NCBI GenBank assembly: GCA_003963225.1
Contig: RXKB01000065.1
Coordinates: 1 to 41,262 of the forward strand
Source of the DNA: Candidatus Babelota bacterium
GTDB lineage: Bacteria; Babelota; Babeliae; Babelales; Vermiphilaceae
DNA: 41,262 nucleotides
Reading direction: 5' to 3'
Within the stretch, counting starts at the first letter, position 1. Every line of letters starts with the position of its first letter. This document shows positions 7,376-15,833 of this stretch, piece by piece. The notes beneath the pieces are model-generated. The model had not been told where the DNA came from and did no database searches. It saw only the letters and a list, made by a program, of their open reading frames with translations. Position numbers and translations under genes: made by a program.

Positions 7376-7572
7376 TACAATACATACCAGATAAAGATAC
7401 TTTGATTTCTCTATGATTCACTCACATAAAATGAAGTATGTACTCATTTTGAGATTGATATATCACTTTTCTAAAAACGAAAAAATGATACGAATGGTAT
7501 CTAAAATGCTTACGACTTTTTCCACGAGACAAGGAAGAAGTAGAAAAACTTATATCATCTTACAAAAAATAA
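7366..7572 (+). CDS. Small hypothetical protein
   Basis: 68 aa, MKIIQYIPDKDTLISLGFTHIKG. The LISLGF...YSFGDGYIT...YEWYLKCL layout is a compact alpha/beta pattern seen in small phage proteins of unknown role. Five UGA glycines. Overlaps both neighbours closely. Confidence 0.55.
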
Positions 7573-7573
7573 T

Positions 7574-7681
7574 ATGTCAGAAATAACAACCACAAATCCA
7601 CAAAAGGCTCAAAGCCTACCAATACAATCAGCTCTTGATGAGTTGGGTTACAAAGATTTTACATATAGTTTTATATTTTAA
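7574..7681 (+). CDS. 35-aa peptide, possibly a truncated gene start
   Basis: MSEITTTNPQKAQSLPIQSA, ending in a hydrophobic FTYSFIF. Its last codons run into the promoter of RNA copy 3. It may be the stub of a longer gene cut off by the arrival of the RNA plus endonuclease unit, or a real small gene. Confidence 0.35.
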   Translation: MSEITTTNPQKAQSLPIQSALDELGYKDFTYSFIF

Positions 7682-7682
7682 C

Positions 7683-7709
7683 TTGAAATAAGTTCAAAAT
7701 CAGTATAAT
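7683..7709 (+). promoter_or_regulatory. Promoter of interlocked RNA copy 3
   Basis: TTGAAA (7683-7688), 15 nt, TATAAT (7704-7709). Arm A starts at 7716. Confidence 0.72.
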
Positions 7710-7715
7710 GATTAC

Positions 7716-7792
7716 GCATTACAATTAAATAGGATTGCCAATAACGGAAATTCTGTAGGGGGTTTGTAATGCAATCCTAGCCTCCTACAGAG
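7716..7792 (+). ncRNA. Interlocked RNA element, copy 3
   Basis: A 7716-7724 GCATTACAA, B 7731-7738 AGGATTGC, C 7751-7762, A' 7764-7772 TTGTAATGC, B' 7771-7778 GCAATCCT, C' 7781-7792. A and B helices are perfect. C:C' is 12 bp with two GU. A' and B' share GC. TTTCTTTTTTT follows, then ATG at 7810. Confidence 0.85.
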
Positions 7793-7809
7793 TTTCTTTT
7801 TTTATTACC

Positions 7810-8412
7810 ATGAACAAGTTACAATGGAAAGAGCACTATAGGGAAGAAAGGTTATCAAAAAAAGAAATATGGAAGTATATCCAGTGATATGAATGAATTT
7901 ATATATCAAACTTTTGAAGTATAAAAAGAACTAAGTATGTCAGAAATTGAAAACAATTTATTTGTGACAAGTACTTAAAAGTAAACTCTTCATGATTGTA
8001 TCAAACTATTTGAATTTCATATTTATGAATTACAAATTATTTTAATATCCACAGATTAGTGGCTCAAGCTTTTATTGCGAATCCTGAAAACAAGCCTCAA
8101 GTTAACCATAAAAATTGAATAAAGCATGACAATCGTTCCGAAAATCTCGAATGGTGTACTGCTAGTGAAAATCAGAATCATTCCTATAATGTATTATGAA
8201 GGGAATCTTCAATGAAATGAAAATTATGAAAATTACATCACAATTCATTAAAAATAATACAATTCTCAAAAAAATGAGAATATATAAATGAATATGATTC
8301 AATTTCTGATTTAAATAGAATATACTGATATAATATTTGACACTTATCTAATTGCTGTAGAGGGATAAGAAAAACAGCTTACTGATTTAAATGGAAATAC
8401 AAAAACAAATAA
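7810..8412 (+). CDS. NUMOD4-HNH-NUMOD1 homing endonuclease, intact
   Basis: 200 aa. NUMOD4 motif (EIWKYIQGYEGIYISNFGSIKR, residues about 19-40), HNH_3 core ([38 protein letters not shown]) and a C-terminal NUMOD1 helix-turn-helix (INEYDSISDLNRIYGYNIGHLSNCCRGIRKTAYGFKWKY). This is the usual architecture of free-standing HNH homing endonucleases. Many glycines are UGA. It lies 17 nt after RNA copy 3 and separates small early genes from the annealing protein gene. Confidence 0.9.
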
Positions 8413-8442
8413 TTTCTAACATTTACTTTTTTACTTTAATCT

Positions 8443-9045
8443 ATGGAAACAACAAACTACTTTCTCGAACTTCAAAAAGTAAAATGCGAAGTTGAAAAGA
8501 AAAACTGACTAAACTATATCAGTTGGTCGGACTGATGGGCGGAACTCAAAAAGATACACCCAGAAGCTACATATCGCAAGGTAAAAAACGGAGATACTTA
8601 CCTATTCCGAAGTGGTACAGGATGAAGTGTAGAGTGCGAAGTAACTGTATGAGAGATAACACATTGTGCAGATCTTGCTGTGACTGACTTCAAGAATCAG
8701 GAAATAAAGTACGAAGCGATAAAGTCTACGGATATTCAAAATACTCTCCAGAGAGCTTTTGCAAAAGCAATTGCCATGCACTGAATCGGATTGTATGTAT
8801 ATCGTGGCGATGACTTCCCAGAGGAATATGAAGAAGAAAGAACAGCACCAAAAACAGAATACGCACGTAAAACTGATGAACACGGACTAACTCTCGATGA
8901 CTACATAGAAAACATAAACATGGAAGATAATATTGATACAGTAAAGGTATACTTCGAGCGATGACTCAAACTCTGCACTACAGAAAAACAAGCTTCATTT
9001 TTTACCTCAGTAAAGGATAAAAAAAAGAAGGCTCTCTGATTATAA
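8443..9045 (+). CDS. Single-strand annealing protein, Sak3/DUF1071-like
   Basis: 200 aa. The pattern NYFLELQKVKCEVEKKNGLNYISWSDGWAEL at the N-terminus, VECEVTVGEITHCADLAVTD, STDIQNTLQRAFAKAIAMHG and GLYVYRGDDFPEE follow the DUF1071 family, which promotes annealing in phage recombination. The C-terminus (TLDDYIENI to the end) looks like the helical tail seen in such proteins. Neighbouring RusA and methyltransferase genes support a DNA metabolism role. Confidence 0.8.
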
Positions 9046-9059
9046 AGCTTTACCTCAAT

Positions 9060-9114
9060 AGCCCTTGGTCAGGGCTTATATGCCTTACGGAATAGCTAAT
9101 TACTATGGTAAGGC
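9060..9114 (+). other. Two adjacent intergenic hairpins
   Basis: AGCCC/GGGCT (9060-9076) and GCCTTAC/GTAAGGC (9082-9114, with an inner ATAG/CTAT). There is no strong T tract after them, so processing or stability elements are more likely than termination. Confidence 0.45.
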
Positions 9115-9131
9115 TTCCATAACAATAATCT

Positions 9132-9452
9132 ATGAAAGAAGATTCAAAAACTAAGCAACAGCAAAAAGCATACTTCTTGTACCAACAATGGATCGCAGAT
9201 GAACTCAACGTACAATGAATACCACTTTCTAATCTCGTTATGCAAGTACAGCCAAGAGCTACTAAGAACAGCCTACACGAGATATTCAAAGCAATCGTAT
9301 TCAAGATGTACCAAAAGAACTCAACTACAGACCTAACAAGAGAAGAACTCTCAAGCTGTCTCGATGTCTACATGGATGCACTCGCTATGGTCGGAGTAAA
9401 TATCGAGTTTCCTGATGAAGCAAAACGGAATTTATTACAATTTTATTCTTAA
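9132..9452 (+). CDS. Small recombination-associated phage protein
   Basis: 106 aa, KQQQKAYFLYQQWIADELNVQGIPLSNLV, then NSLHEIFKAIVFKMYQKNSTTDLTREELSSCLDVYMDALA and VNIEFP. The layout resembles a small phage protein family often encoded next to annealing proteins (aqueous alpha-helical, STTELT..E motif). Exact family name not certain. One UGA glycine. Confidence 0.6.
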
Positions 9453-9463
9453 ATTTTCATTTT

Positions 9464-9766
9464 ATGTTCTCTTTCAAGTCCCTGTTCGCTCCAAAAGTTA
9501 TTATAGTCGGAAAATCAGAACTCTCCCACCCTACTCAGTGTGAACGTATAGAATACCAAGACCCTAGAAAACAAGAACTCAAAGTTCTCGAAATACTCTC
9601 TCACTCTATAGAGATGACAGCCTCTCAAATGGATAGACACTTCCCATCAGGATGACGAAGACTCAACGACTTACTCCACAAAGGTCTAGTTGATAATATC
9701 GGGAATCGTACAAGAATGATATATAAGCTCAACGGACGTGGATATGATTACCTTTTAAAACTATAA
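9464..9766 (+). CDS. Winged-helix-like DNA-binding protein candidate
   Basis: 100 aa. After an N-terminal MFSFKSLFAPK, residues about 35-95 (QELKVLEILSHSIEMTASQMDRHFPSGGRRLNDLLHKGLV, then MIYKLNGRGYDYL) look like a winged helix-turn-helix. Its N-terminal sequence resembles the gene at 18402, suggesting exchange of 5' ends. Confidence 0.5.
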
Positions 9767-9767
9767 T

Positions 9768-9872
9768 ATGAAACTCGAAAACCTAACCCGATACCTAGAA
9801 CAATCCAAACACGGAATAGTAATACACACCTCTAATTCCGATATATCCGCTTTCATCTTTTATAATAAGTAA
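9768..9872 (+). CDS. 34-aa hypothetical peptide
   Basis: MKLENLTRYLEQSKHGIVIH, one base after the previous stop with the TAATATG start context. Ends just before the promoter of RNA copy 4. Function unknown; could be a truncated gene. Confidence 0.35.
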   Translation: MKLENLTRYLEQSKHGIVIHTSNSDISAFIFYNK

Positions 9873-9885
9873 CTCATAACAAAAA

Positions 9886-9913
9886 TTGATTTTAAATTAT
9901 ATTCGCATATAAT
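9886..9913 (+). promoter_or_regulatory. Promoter of interlocked RNA copy 4
   Basis: TTGATT (9886-9891), 16 nt, TATAAT (9908-9913). Arm A starts at 9920. Confidence 0.75.
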
Positions 9914-9919
9914 GTCTCT

Positions 9920-9995
9920 GCTGTATACTTAATGGGAATTGCACTTAATGGGCATTTATCCGAGGGCGTGTACAGCAATTCCCTCCCTCGGATAA
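9920..9995 (+). ncRNA. Interlocked RNA element, copy 4
   Basis: A 9920-9928 GCTGTATAC, B 9934-9942 GGGAATTGC, C 9956-9966 TTATCCGAGGG, A' 9968-9976 GTGTACAGC, B' 9975-9983 GCAATTCCC, C' 9985-9995 CCCTCGGATAA. One GU in A:A', otherwise perfect. A' and B' share GC. The A-B and B-C linkers both carry CTTAAT. Compared with copy 2, every helix has changed on both strands. Confidence 0.88.
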
Positions 9996-10012
9996 GTGTC
10001 TATTTTATTATT

Positions 10013-10561
10013 ATGTTAACACAAGATAGATTGAAGGAATTACTTCACTACGATGAAGATACAGGGATGTTCACTTGGATTGTGTCTACTGCACGATGTG
10101 TCAAGGTAGGAGATATAGCTGGTAGTAAGAATGGTAAGGGTTATCTCCATATTATGGTAGACAAAAGAATCTACCTCGCTCACCGTTTGGCATTCCTCTA
10201 TGTACACGGTAGGTTTCCTGAATTCACTGATCATATCAACTGAATCCGAGATGACAACAGAATCTCAAATCTTAGAGAGGTAACTCAACAGGAAAACAAT
10301 CAGAATAAAAAGAAATGAACAAGAAAATATCCGTTACTACCAACTGGCGTGACGGTCAATAAGAACCACAAGGGAATCGAGAATGCATATTTTGCGTGGT
10401 GGAACGACATCTCTTGAAAACGACAACTCTCTCACAGCTTCAACTTCAAGAAACTTTGATCACAAGAAAACGCACTCCAACAAGCTATAGTATACAGGGA
10501 AGCACGAATCTCTGAACTAGTCGAACAAGGTGCATCCTACACACAGAGACACTGAATTTAA
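10013..10561 (+). CDS. HNH homing endonuclease (HNH_3 / AP2-like), intact paralogue
   Basis: 182 aa, clear paralogue of the gene at 6605: MLTQDRLKELLHYDEDTG, DIAGSKNGKGYLHIMV, LAHRLAFLYVHGRFPEFTDHINGIRDDNRISNLREVT, LLPTGVTVNKN. The catalytic core is kept. The RNA element in front is also a paralogue of copy 2, so RNA and gene appear to have duplicated or moved as one unit. Confidence 0.9.
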
Positions 10562-10589
10562 CCATTTTTATCAATAATAAGACACTCGT

Positions 10590-10766
10590 ATGAACTCACA
10601 ATACGCTATTAATGCTCTCGAAGCCTATATTAAATCCCTATCAACTAAAACATACGTATACACTCGCATGAATAAAGAGATGAATACCTGACACGATGAA
10701 CGTATGCAATCCGCTCTCGAACAAATAGAGATGTACAAGGTCGGTAAAGGTCGACTATCAATATAA
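10590..10766 (+). CDS. Small helical hypothetical protein
   Basis: 58 aa, MNSQYAINALEAYIKSLSTKTYVYTRMNKE. One UGA glycine. Function unknown. Confidence 0.5.
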
Positions 10767-10798
10767 ATATTTATCCTATAATTTCACAATGAAATACT

Positions 10799-11665
10799 AT
10801 GAAATACTATGCAATCGCTATCATTCCTCTCATCCTTGCGTACCCTGTATACTCTTGGCTCTCGCCTAGTGAATCTCTGGAACAAAAACAAATGAGACTC
10901 ATTGAAGAGCAGAATCAGATTATCCGAGAAACAAATAATACCAAACTGGAGAGATACAGAATCGAACTCATCGATTGTATCAGCACAGCAAGTGGCGAGA
11001 TTCTACAGGAACTTGATGCGTGCGGAAAGAGACCGAAGCCAGTATTACAGGAGTTGGTATGAAACTTGAACGCAACGGGGAGCATAATCCCCGTACCCTT
11101 ATGAATGAATGTAAATGTACAAACGAAAGAATCTGCAAATGATGCAAGCGATTCCTTGAAAATGCTTGGTGAGTTACACGAAAAGGTATGCAGGAAGCAA
11201 ATGAACAGCCCTCTATGCAAAGATAGACAGCTATTCGATAGATTGTACCGCCTGACAGAAGAACGTATCCCATGAAAGAATTTTTACCCTATTCTATTAG
11301 GCATGACTAACTCTGAAAGTGCGCTTTGACTTGATATGGCAAAAGACAACGTATGAGGATTCTGCCACGGACGAAATAACTGGTGAGGAGCTAAGTATCA
11401 AATACTCGATGATAACACCAGAAAATACGAGCGTGAACTAAATTGATTCGTGTATGAATATCCTGTTGACCAATTCTGATGCAATCTATACCCGTTTGAA
11501 TCAATAGAGGAATACTGGACAAGTAAAGTAAACTGAATCAGATATTGATACAAGCATTGTATTGACTCGAAAACGCCTCTTGCGTGTATATCCGTACACT
11601 ACGTATGAACTAAGAAAGTCGTAAAGCCACAATGGGTAAAGAACGCCTCTATTTTCCTTGAATAA
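10799..11665 (+). CDS. Secreted muramidase/transglycosylase-like protein
   Basis: 288 aa with an N-terminal signal anchor (YYAIAIIPLILAYPVYSWL, residues 2-20), then a charged coil. The C-terminal domain has GMTNSESALGL, where the Glu could be catalytic, followed by GFCHGRNNWGGAKYQI. This pattern is seen in lysozyme-like and glucosaminidase-like folds with NNW-type motifs. There are eight Cys in the exported part. An ATG ten bases upstream is in another frame; a short direct repeat creates it. Role inferred as cell-wall remodelling, possibly in superinfection or lysis. Confidence 0.6.
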
Positions 11666-11752
11666 CCACCATATATCTATATAATAACCATATACTCTAT
11701 GCCTCAAATAATAGAATCATTACTAACTTAGACTTAAAAAACTAAAATAACT

Positions 11753-12112
11753 ATGCCAACAATCAACAGATACAAGTGGGAACGTCTCTACAAGAGACAA
11801 GACGGACGATGCTATTATTGCCTCCAATTATTCTCAGATAAGAGAAACGGAGTAAATGCACTCAAAAAGGCAACAGTAGACCATATAATCCCGAAGTGTG
11901 AGATTAAAGAACTCGAATACAAGGAGCAAACATATTGCAACACTGTGCTTGCCTGTACAGAATGTAACAGACGAAAGGCAAATATATCGGCTGAGTTATT
12001 CCTAGAGTGATACGAAGCTCTTAATATAGCTACATACGATGAGCCTAGCGAATATATCGCAGTAAAAACACGATGTAAGAGAAGGTTTTATCATAAATAT
12101 ATAACTTGGTAA
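11753..12112 (+). CDS. HNH nuclease with zinc-binding cysteines
   Basis: 119 aa. CYYC (about residues 20-23), ATVDHIIP (HNH motif), CNTVLACTECNRRKAN (second Cys pair and the Asn). This is the classical Cys4-type HNH fold seen in McrA-like and phage packaging-associated nucleases. It differs from the homing endonucleases: no NUMOD module, no interlocked RNA upstream. One UGA glycine only. Confidence 0.85.
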
Positions 12113-12113
12113 T

Positions 12114-12296
12114 ATGACAAAAGAACAATTAGACGACATAACACAGCAATATATCAATCTGTATTGCTGACCATATCGAACGGACTTCACCTTACATTTT
12201 ACAGAATACCTATGGCAACACCTAAAACACACAATCCAGCATTCAGATGGTGAGAACACGACCTCTCAGAACTCAAAAGAGAATACTATGAGATAG
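12114..12296 (+). CDS. Small hypothetical protein
   Basis: 60 aa, MTKEQLDDITQQYINLYCG. Its 3' part overlaps the next gene by 85 nt in another frame, so its end may not be functional. Function unknown. Confidence 0.35.
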
Positions 12297-12529
12297 GTAT
12301 CACCGCCTTTCAGGCAAAGTATCAAACATGAAGACTTTCTATATACCGCCACCTCTGAAAAATCCCAGAAGACCAACGCCCAGTTATCAAACGAGACAAT
12401 GGAAAACTACGAAAAAAGATGGAGAGACTAGAGAACACCACTAGAGTCGCAAGAATGTATGAGAAGAAAATGCAAGAACTTGAGCCACCGAAGTATACCT
12501 GACCCTGGAGTCAATTTATAAAATCATAA
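12212..12529 (+). CDS. Helix-turn-helix-like small protein
   Basis: 105 aa, MATPKTHNPAFRWGEHDL. Residues about 17-50 (LKREYYEIGITAFQAKYQTGRLSIYRHLG) resemble a helix-turn-helix; a charged coiled-coil-like stretch follows. Four UGA glycines. It may be a transcription regulator or a small packaging-type protein. Confidence 0.5.
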
Positions 12530-12530
12530 T

Positions 12531-12719
12531 ATGAAAAAATACATAAAAGAAGAAGATGTAAAAGTATTCATCTTCCAGTTACTATCAGCACCAAATCTAA
12601 AAGATATAGTGAAAACATATAAGGAATTACCAGAAGAGGAAAAACAATCATATAAGGATAGTTTTATTGATGCTAATTTTACTTCTTATTCCTTTGATTT
12701 AACACACAGAAAATCCTAA
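12531..12719 (+). CDS. Small helical hypothetical protein
   Basis: 62 aa, MKKYIKEEDVKVFIFQLLSA, acidic and helical, no UGA. One base after the previous stop. Function unknown. Confidence 0.5.
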   Translation: MKKYIKEEDVKVFIFQLLSAPNLKDIVKTYKELPEEEKQSYKDSFIDANFTSYSFDLTHRKS

Positions 12720-12721
12720 CT

Positions 12722-12856
12722 ATGAAACAGCCTAGAGACGCTTGGCGTAATCCCCTCCTCATACCAACCAGCTCGTATGACTATGTACTGGATGTCATGA
12801 CCACCTACACTCTCGATGATGAGAGGACTATAGGGAATATTGTAAAACCTATCTAA
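12722..12856 (+). CDS. 44-aa hypothetical protein
   Basis: MKQPRDAWRNPLLIPTSSYD, no UGA, two bases after the previous stop. Function unknown. Confidence 0.4.
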   Translation: MKQPRDAWRNPLLIPTSSYDYVLDVMTTYTLDDERTIGNIVKPI

Positions 12857-12865
12857 AAAATATCT

Positions 12866-13507
12866 ATGATTAAAATAATACACTGAGATTCTAAAATTAT
12901 TGAGGTAGAGTATGATATACTAGTATCAGACCCTCCTTTTAATATCTGATATAAGTACAATACTTATGACGATAGAATGACAGAATGAGAGTATTACGGA
13001 ATGCTTAGACGTATTATTTGAGAAAAGCCAGCGGTAATAATACACTATCCTGAGCAACTCCATAAACTTTCTATTGCTTTATGAAAAGCACCTGAAAGAG
13101 TTATATCTTGGGTATATAATTCAAATACTTGAAAACAACATAGAGACATAGCATTCTATTGAATAAAACCTGATTTTAAAAAAGTATGACAGCCATATAA
13201 GAATCCTACTGATAAAAGAATAGCAAAAAGAATTGCTGAATGAAAATCTGCAAAACTGTATGATTGGTGGAACATAAACCAAGTTAAAAATGTATCACTT
13301 GATAAAACAGAACATCCATGCCAAATGCCAATAGAAGTTATGATGAATATAATATGAGTTTTACCAAATGATTCCATAATATATGACCCTTTCCTATGAA
13401 GTGGGACGACATGACTTGCGTGTAAAAATCTGAATAGGAAATTTATATGAATAGAGATTGATGAAACATATTATAACATAGCTAAAAAAAGATTATGATT
13501 CAGTTAA
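12866..13507 (+). CDS. DNA methyltransferase (beta class, N6-adenine or N4-cytosine)
   Basis: 213 aa. Catalytic motif IV is DPPF (VSDPPFNIGYKY, about residue 22) and comes before the SAM-binding motif I DPFLGSGTTGLAC (about 174), the order of beta-class enzymes. FIGIEID follows motif I. No target recognition domain of unusual size is seen and the length is short. It likely modifies phage DNA against host restriction. Two glycines in DPFLGSGTTG are UGA, the strongest internal proof of UGA = Gly. No restriction enzyme partner lies beside it. Confidence 0.9.
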
Positions 13508-13731
13508 TCCTCCCTTTTCCAATATCAGTAAATAAAGCGTATGCTTGATACCCGAAGAGACATAAAAGCAATGACTATAAGAAGTGGGAGATAGAGGCTC
13601 GAAATGCACTCAGAACACAACAAAAATACACCATAGAGGGCGATGAGTGGCTTTCTGCTATGTATATATTCCACACTCAACTTCACTACAAGAACGGCAA
13701 TAAAAAGGTGATAGACGTAGCGAACTATTAA
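13495..13731 (+). CDS. Truncated RusA-like Holliday junction resolvase
   Basis: 78 aa, MIQLILPFPISVNKAYAGYP. The start overlaps the methyltransferase. The fold's N-terminal strands and KSNDYKKWEIEARNAL helix are present, and the catalytic region begins (KKVIDVANY) but the protein ends right there. The Asp normally at the third position of DxDNY is Ala. The rest of the active site is missing, so it is probably a degraded copy of the next gene type. Confidence 0.6.
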
Positions 13732-13739
13732 AAATAATT

Positions 13740-14090
13740 ATGATAAATATAACACTTCTCGGTAATCCACGTTCTACACAATGGGCATATGCTCAGAAGT
13801 GAAAAATAAGATTCATGAAAAAAGAGGCTAAAGACCTAAAAAACAGCTATATCCTACAAGCAAGGAAACAGTATAAGGGAGAAGTACTAAGTGACCTACT
13901 ATCGGTCTATATTAGGGTATATTTTGGCGATAACAGAGTGAGAGATTGGGACAATTATCACAAGTTGTCTATGGATTCGCTCACTGGAATAGTTTTTAAG
14001 GATGACTCACAAATAAAACTTGCCACTGTACAGATAATGGAAGTTGATAAAGAAAATCCAAGAATAGAATTGATTTTAGAAAAAATATAG
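13740..14090 (+). CDS. RusA-like Holliday junction resolvase
   Basis: 116 aa. MINITLLGNPRSTQWAYAQKG, then RVRDWDNYHKLSMDSLTGIVFKDDSQI: the D-x-DN and DD acidic residues match the RusA active site. It would resolve four-way junctions produced in phage recombination. Usual length for the family is about 120 aa. A promoter for RNA copy 5 is embedded in its last codons. Confidence 0.85.
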
Positions 14091-14097
14091 ATATAAT
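14070..14097 (+). promoter_or_regulatory. Promoter of interlocked RNA copy 5
   Basis: TTGATT (14070-14075), 16 nt, TATAAT (14092-14097). The -35 box lies inside the rusA-like gene. Arm A starts at 14104. Confidence 0.72.
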
Positions 14098-14103
14098 ATT
14101 TAT

Positions 14104-14181
14104 ATCAAACAGCTTAATTAGTGATCTAAATTATATTCCATTGTTCTCGGTAGGTGCTGTTTGATCACTTGCCTATCGAGA
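14104..14181 (+). ncRNA. Interlocked RNA element, copy 5
   Basis: A 14104-14113 ATCAAACAGC, B 14120-14126 AGTGATC, C 14145-14154 TCTCGGTAGG, A' 14156-14165 GCTGTTTGAT, B' 14163-14169 GATCACT, C' 14172-14181 CCTATCGAGA. A and B are perfect; C has one GU. A' and B' share GAT. A weaker T tract (TATTTTT) follows before ATG 14204. Confidence 0.85.
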
Positions 14182-14203
14182 TCAGTGGATTATTTTTAAT
14201 ATT

Positions 14204-14329
14204 ATGCTTAATCCAATATGACAAAAGTTTAATAAGTTATTAGTTTTACGGGAGGATTCACGAAGAAAAAATATAAGATATTTTATATGCTTATGCGATT
14301 GCTGAAAGATTGTATGAATAAAATGCTAG
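14204..14329 (+). pseudogene. Remnant of a homing-type endonuclease (N-terminal zinc ribbon)
   Basis: 41 aa, MLNPIGQKFNKLLVLRED, then YFICLCDCGKIVGIKC and TAG. The GxxFxxLxV...C-x-C-DCG pattern is the N-terminal module common in AP2/HNH phage endonucleases; the remaining module and nuclease are missing. The RNA element in front is intact although its gene is nearly gone. Confidence 0.65.
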
Positions 14330-14421
14330 AACCACTTATAGAAATGGAAAGAAACTCTTTACCAAAACCAATAGTAATAGAATGGACTGGAAAGCATCCA
14401 GATATTCAGAAAATTAACTAA
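14323..14421 (+). CDS. Possible 32-aa peptide
   Basis: MLEPLIEMERNSLPKPIVIE, no UGA, overlapping the remnant by 7 nt. May be the tail of an older gene joined to the remnant. Weak support. Confidence 0.25.
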   Translation: MLEPLIEMERNSLPKPIVIEWTGKHPDIQKIN

Positions 14422-14431
14422 CTCTAACCCT

Positions 14432-14743
14432 ATGAAACTCCTCCTTATAATTTCCTCTCTCTTCCTCCTTGTGTCATGCTGAATGACCCAGCAAGAAAGA
14501 CTCAATAAAATGCAAGAATGCGACCAGCTATGAAGGGAAATTCTGTTGAATTCTCTCGATAATGTATCATGTGGATATCCAAAAGAAGACAAAGTAAAAA
14601 CCTGTATCAGTCAATATATCAACTCTATAGACGAAAAGTACAACAATCCCGACACTGTATCAGACCTCCGAGAAGATGACTACAGCAATGTTGTAAGAAC
14701 TTGCAACGAAGTATTTGGCACTAGTGAGGAAATCATACAATAA
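14432..14743 (+). CDS. Lipoprotein, phage-encoded
   Basis: 103 aa. A short signal peptide (MKLLLIISSLFLLVSC) ends in a lipobox LVSC followed by a UGA glycine. The mature part has several Cys and is acidic. The first 47 bases are nearly identical to the start of the lipoprotein gene at 17471, while the mature parts differ, so the signal region appears to have been copied. Surface exclusion or host modification is possible. Confidence 0.7.
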
Positions 14744-14796
14744 CCTTTAACCACTTTTCTCCTTGTGAGACTTCCCCTGCACGGAAGTAAAAACTA

Positions 14797-14824
14797 TTGC
14801 TTTTTGATATAATTTTAATATAAT
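14797..14824 (+). promoter_or_regulatory. Promoter of interlocked RNA copy 6
   Basis: TTGCTT (14797-14802), 16 nt, TATAAT (14819-14824). Arm A starts at 14831. A small ACTTCC/GGAAGT hairpin lies upstream near 14769-14789. Confidence 0.7.
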
Positions 14825-14830
14825 GTGTGA

Positions 14831-14925
14831 GACTATAGAGGTGGATTATTCCACGTTCCGACTTACAATATAAGTCTCATACATGCTGTCTCTCTATAGT
14901 CGGAACAGATAGCAGGTGTGAGATT
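14831..14925 (+). ncRNA. Interlocked RNA element, copy 6
   Basis: A 14831-14840 GACTATAGAG, B 14855-14862 GTTCCGAC, C 14873-14891, A' 14892-14901 CTCTATAGTC, B' 14899-14906 GTCGGAAC, C' 14907-14925. C:C' pairs 18 of 19 with GU wobbles and one A-G mismatch. A' and B' share GTC. A small GTGG/CCAC hairpin fills the A-B linker. C, A', B' and C' are contiguous. ATG follows 9 nt after C'. Confidence 0.85.
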
Positions 14926-14934
14926 TTTATTTAT

Positions 14935-15180
14935 ATGGAACAAGAAATTTGGGCGGATGTACCTTGATATGAAAACTACAAAATATCAAATATTGGAAGA
15001 GCTAAAAGTATAAGAAATTGAAAAGACTATATTCTTACTCCTTTTGAAAATGGGCAATGATACCTTATCATAAAACCAAGTAAGAAAAACCTACGAATGC
15101 ACAGGCTTGTCGCAACACGTTTTATAGATAATCCGCATTGATACAAAACAGTTAACCACTCCATGATGTGTTTAGAGTAG
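14935..15180 (+). pseudogene. Truncated NUMOD4-HNH homing endonuclease
   Basis: 81 aa. NUMOD4 motif (EIWADVPGYENYKISNIGRAKS) and the start of HNH_3 (RMHRLVATRFIDNPHGYKTVNHS) are present; the sequence then departs (MMCLE) and stops at TAG, exactly where NH-x-x-G-x-x-x-DN should follow. The catalytic core is lost. Confidence 0.8.
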
Positions 15181-15377
15181 CAGAAGAAAAAAATAAAACA
15201 CAAAAATTCGAAATGAATATTGATAGAAACTCATTATGAGCCCTATGACTTAGAGTATATTTACAACGTGAAATATGATGGCAATGTAATCATATAATCG
15301 AATGATACAATCCAACTCTCCCACTTCTCCAACAACCAGAAGAAACAAAGCTCGCTTTAATTAATTTATTTTCACTT

Positions 15378-15683
15378 ATGCAACTTCTCACTTCTGACAT
15401 CCTCAAAAAATTCTCTACTATCAAATCACAAGAGAATAATCCTGACCCTATCATCATTGCCAAATACTTCCATCCAGCATCAAACTGGACATGGTACGCA
15501 ACTGAGTTCGATACAGAATCCAGAACATTTTTCTGATTCGTTGTCGGACATGAACAGGAGTGGTGATACTTTAGTCTCGATGAGCTTCAATCATTTCGAG
15601 ATAGATATTGACTCACTATCGAACGAGACATCTACGCAGGGTATCAACCTCTATCCACTTACTTAAAAACCGCAGGATGCTAA
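15378..15683 (+). CDS. DUF2958 family protein
   Basis: 101 aa, [18 protein letters not shown], then [41 protein letters not shown] and [12 protein letters not shown], the recognisable DUF2958 pattern of mobile elements and phages. Function of the family is unknown. The start has the TTTTCACTTATG context shared with the gene at 18402. The same frame stays open upstream to 15156 (possible start 15213), which could be a longer version or a leftover of a gene cut at the endonuclease junction. Confidence 0.75.
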
Positions 15684-15700
15684 AATTCTGCGGTATTTTT
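15669..15700 (+). terminator. Intrinsic terminator after DUF2958
   Basis: ACCGCAG (15669-15675) with CTGCGGT (15688-15694), then ATTTTT. The stop codon of the DUF2958 gene lies in the loop. Confidence 0.82.
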
Positions 15701-15722
15701 CCATATATTTATTCTCTTAACT

Positions 15723-15833
15723 ATGACATACACCGAAGAACAATATCAAAAGGATAAAGAATCACTTAGGAAGGCTCGCCCGATAATTGATAGTATCCCA
15801 TATCCAAACCTGGGGAGTAAACCTGGGGAGTAA
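15723..15833 (+). CDS. 36-aa peptide ending in a tandem repeat
   Basis: MTYTEEQYQKDKESLRKARP. Its stop TAA is inside a 13-nt tandem repeat, so a change in repeat number would change the reading frame and C-terminus. Function unknown. Confidence 0.4.
   Translation: MTYTEEQYQKDKESLRKARPIIDSIPYPNLGSKPGE

Noticed and set aside
11700..11729. Nine-codon frame MPQIIESLLT
   Set aside because: Too short and without supporting context.
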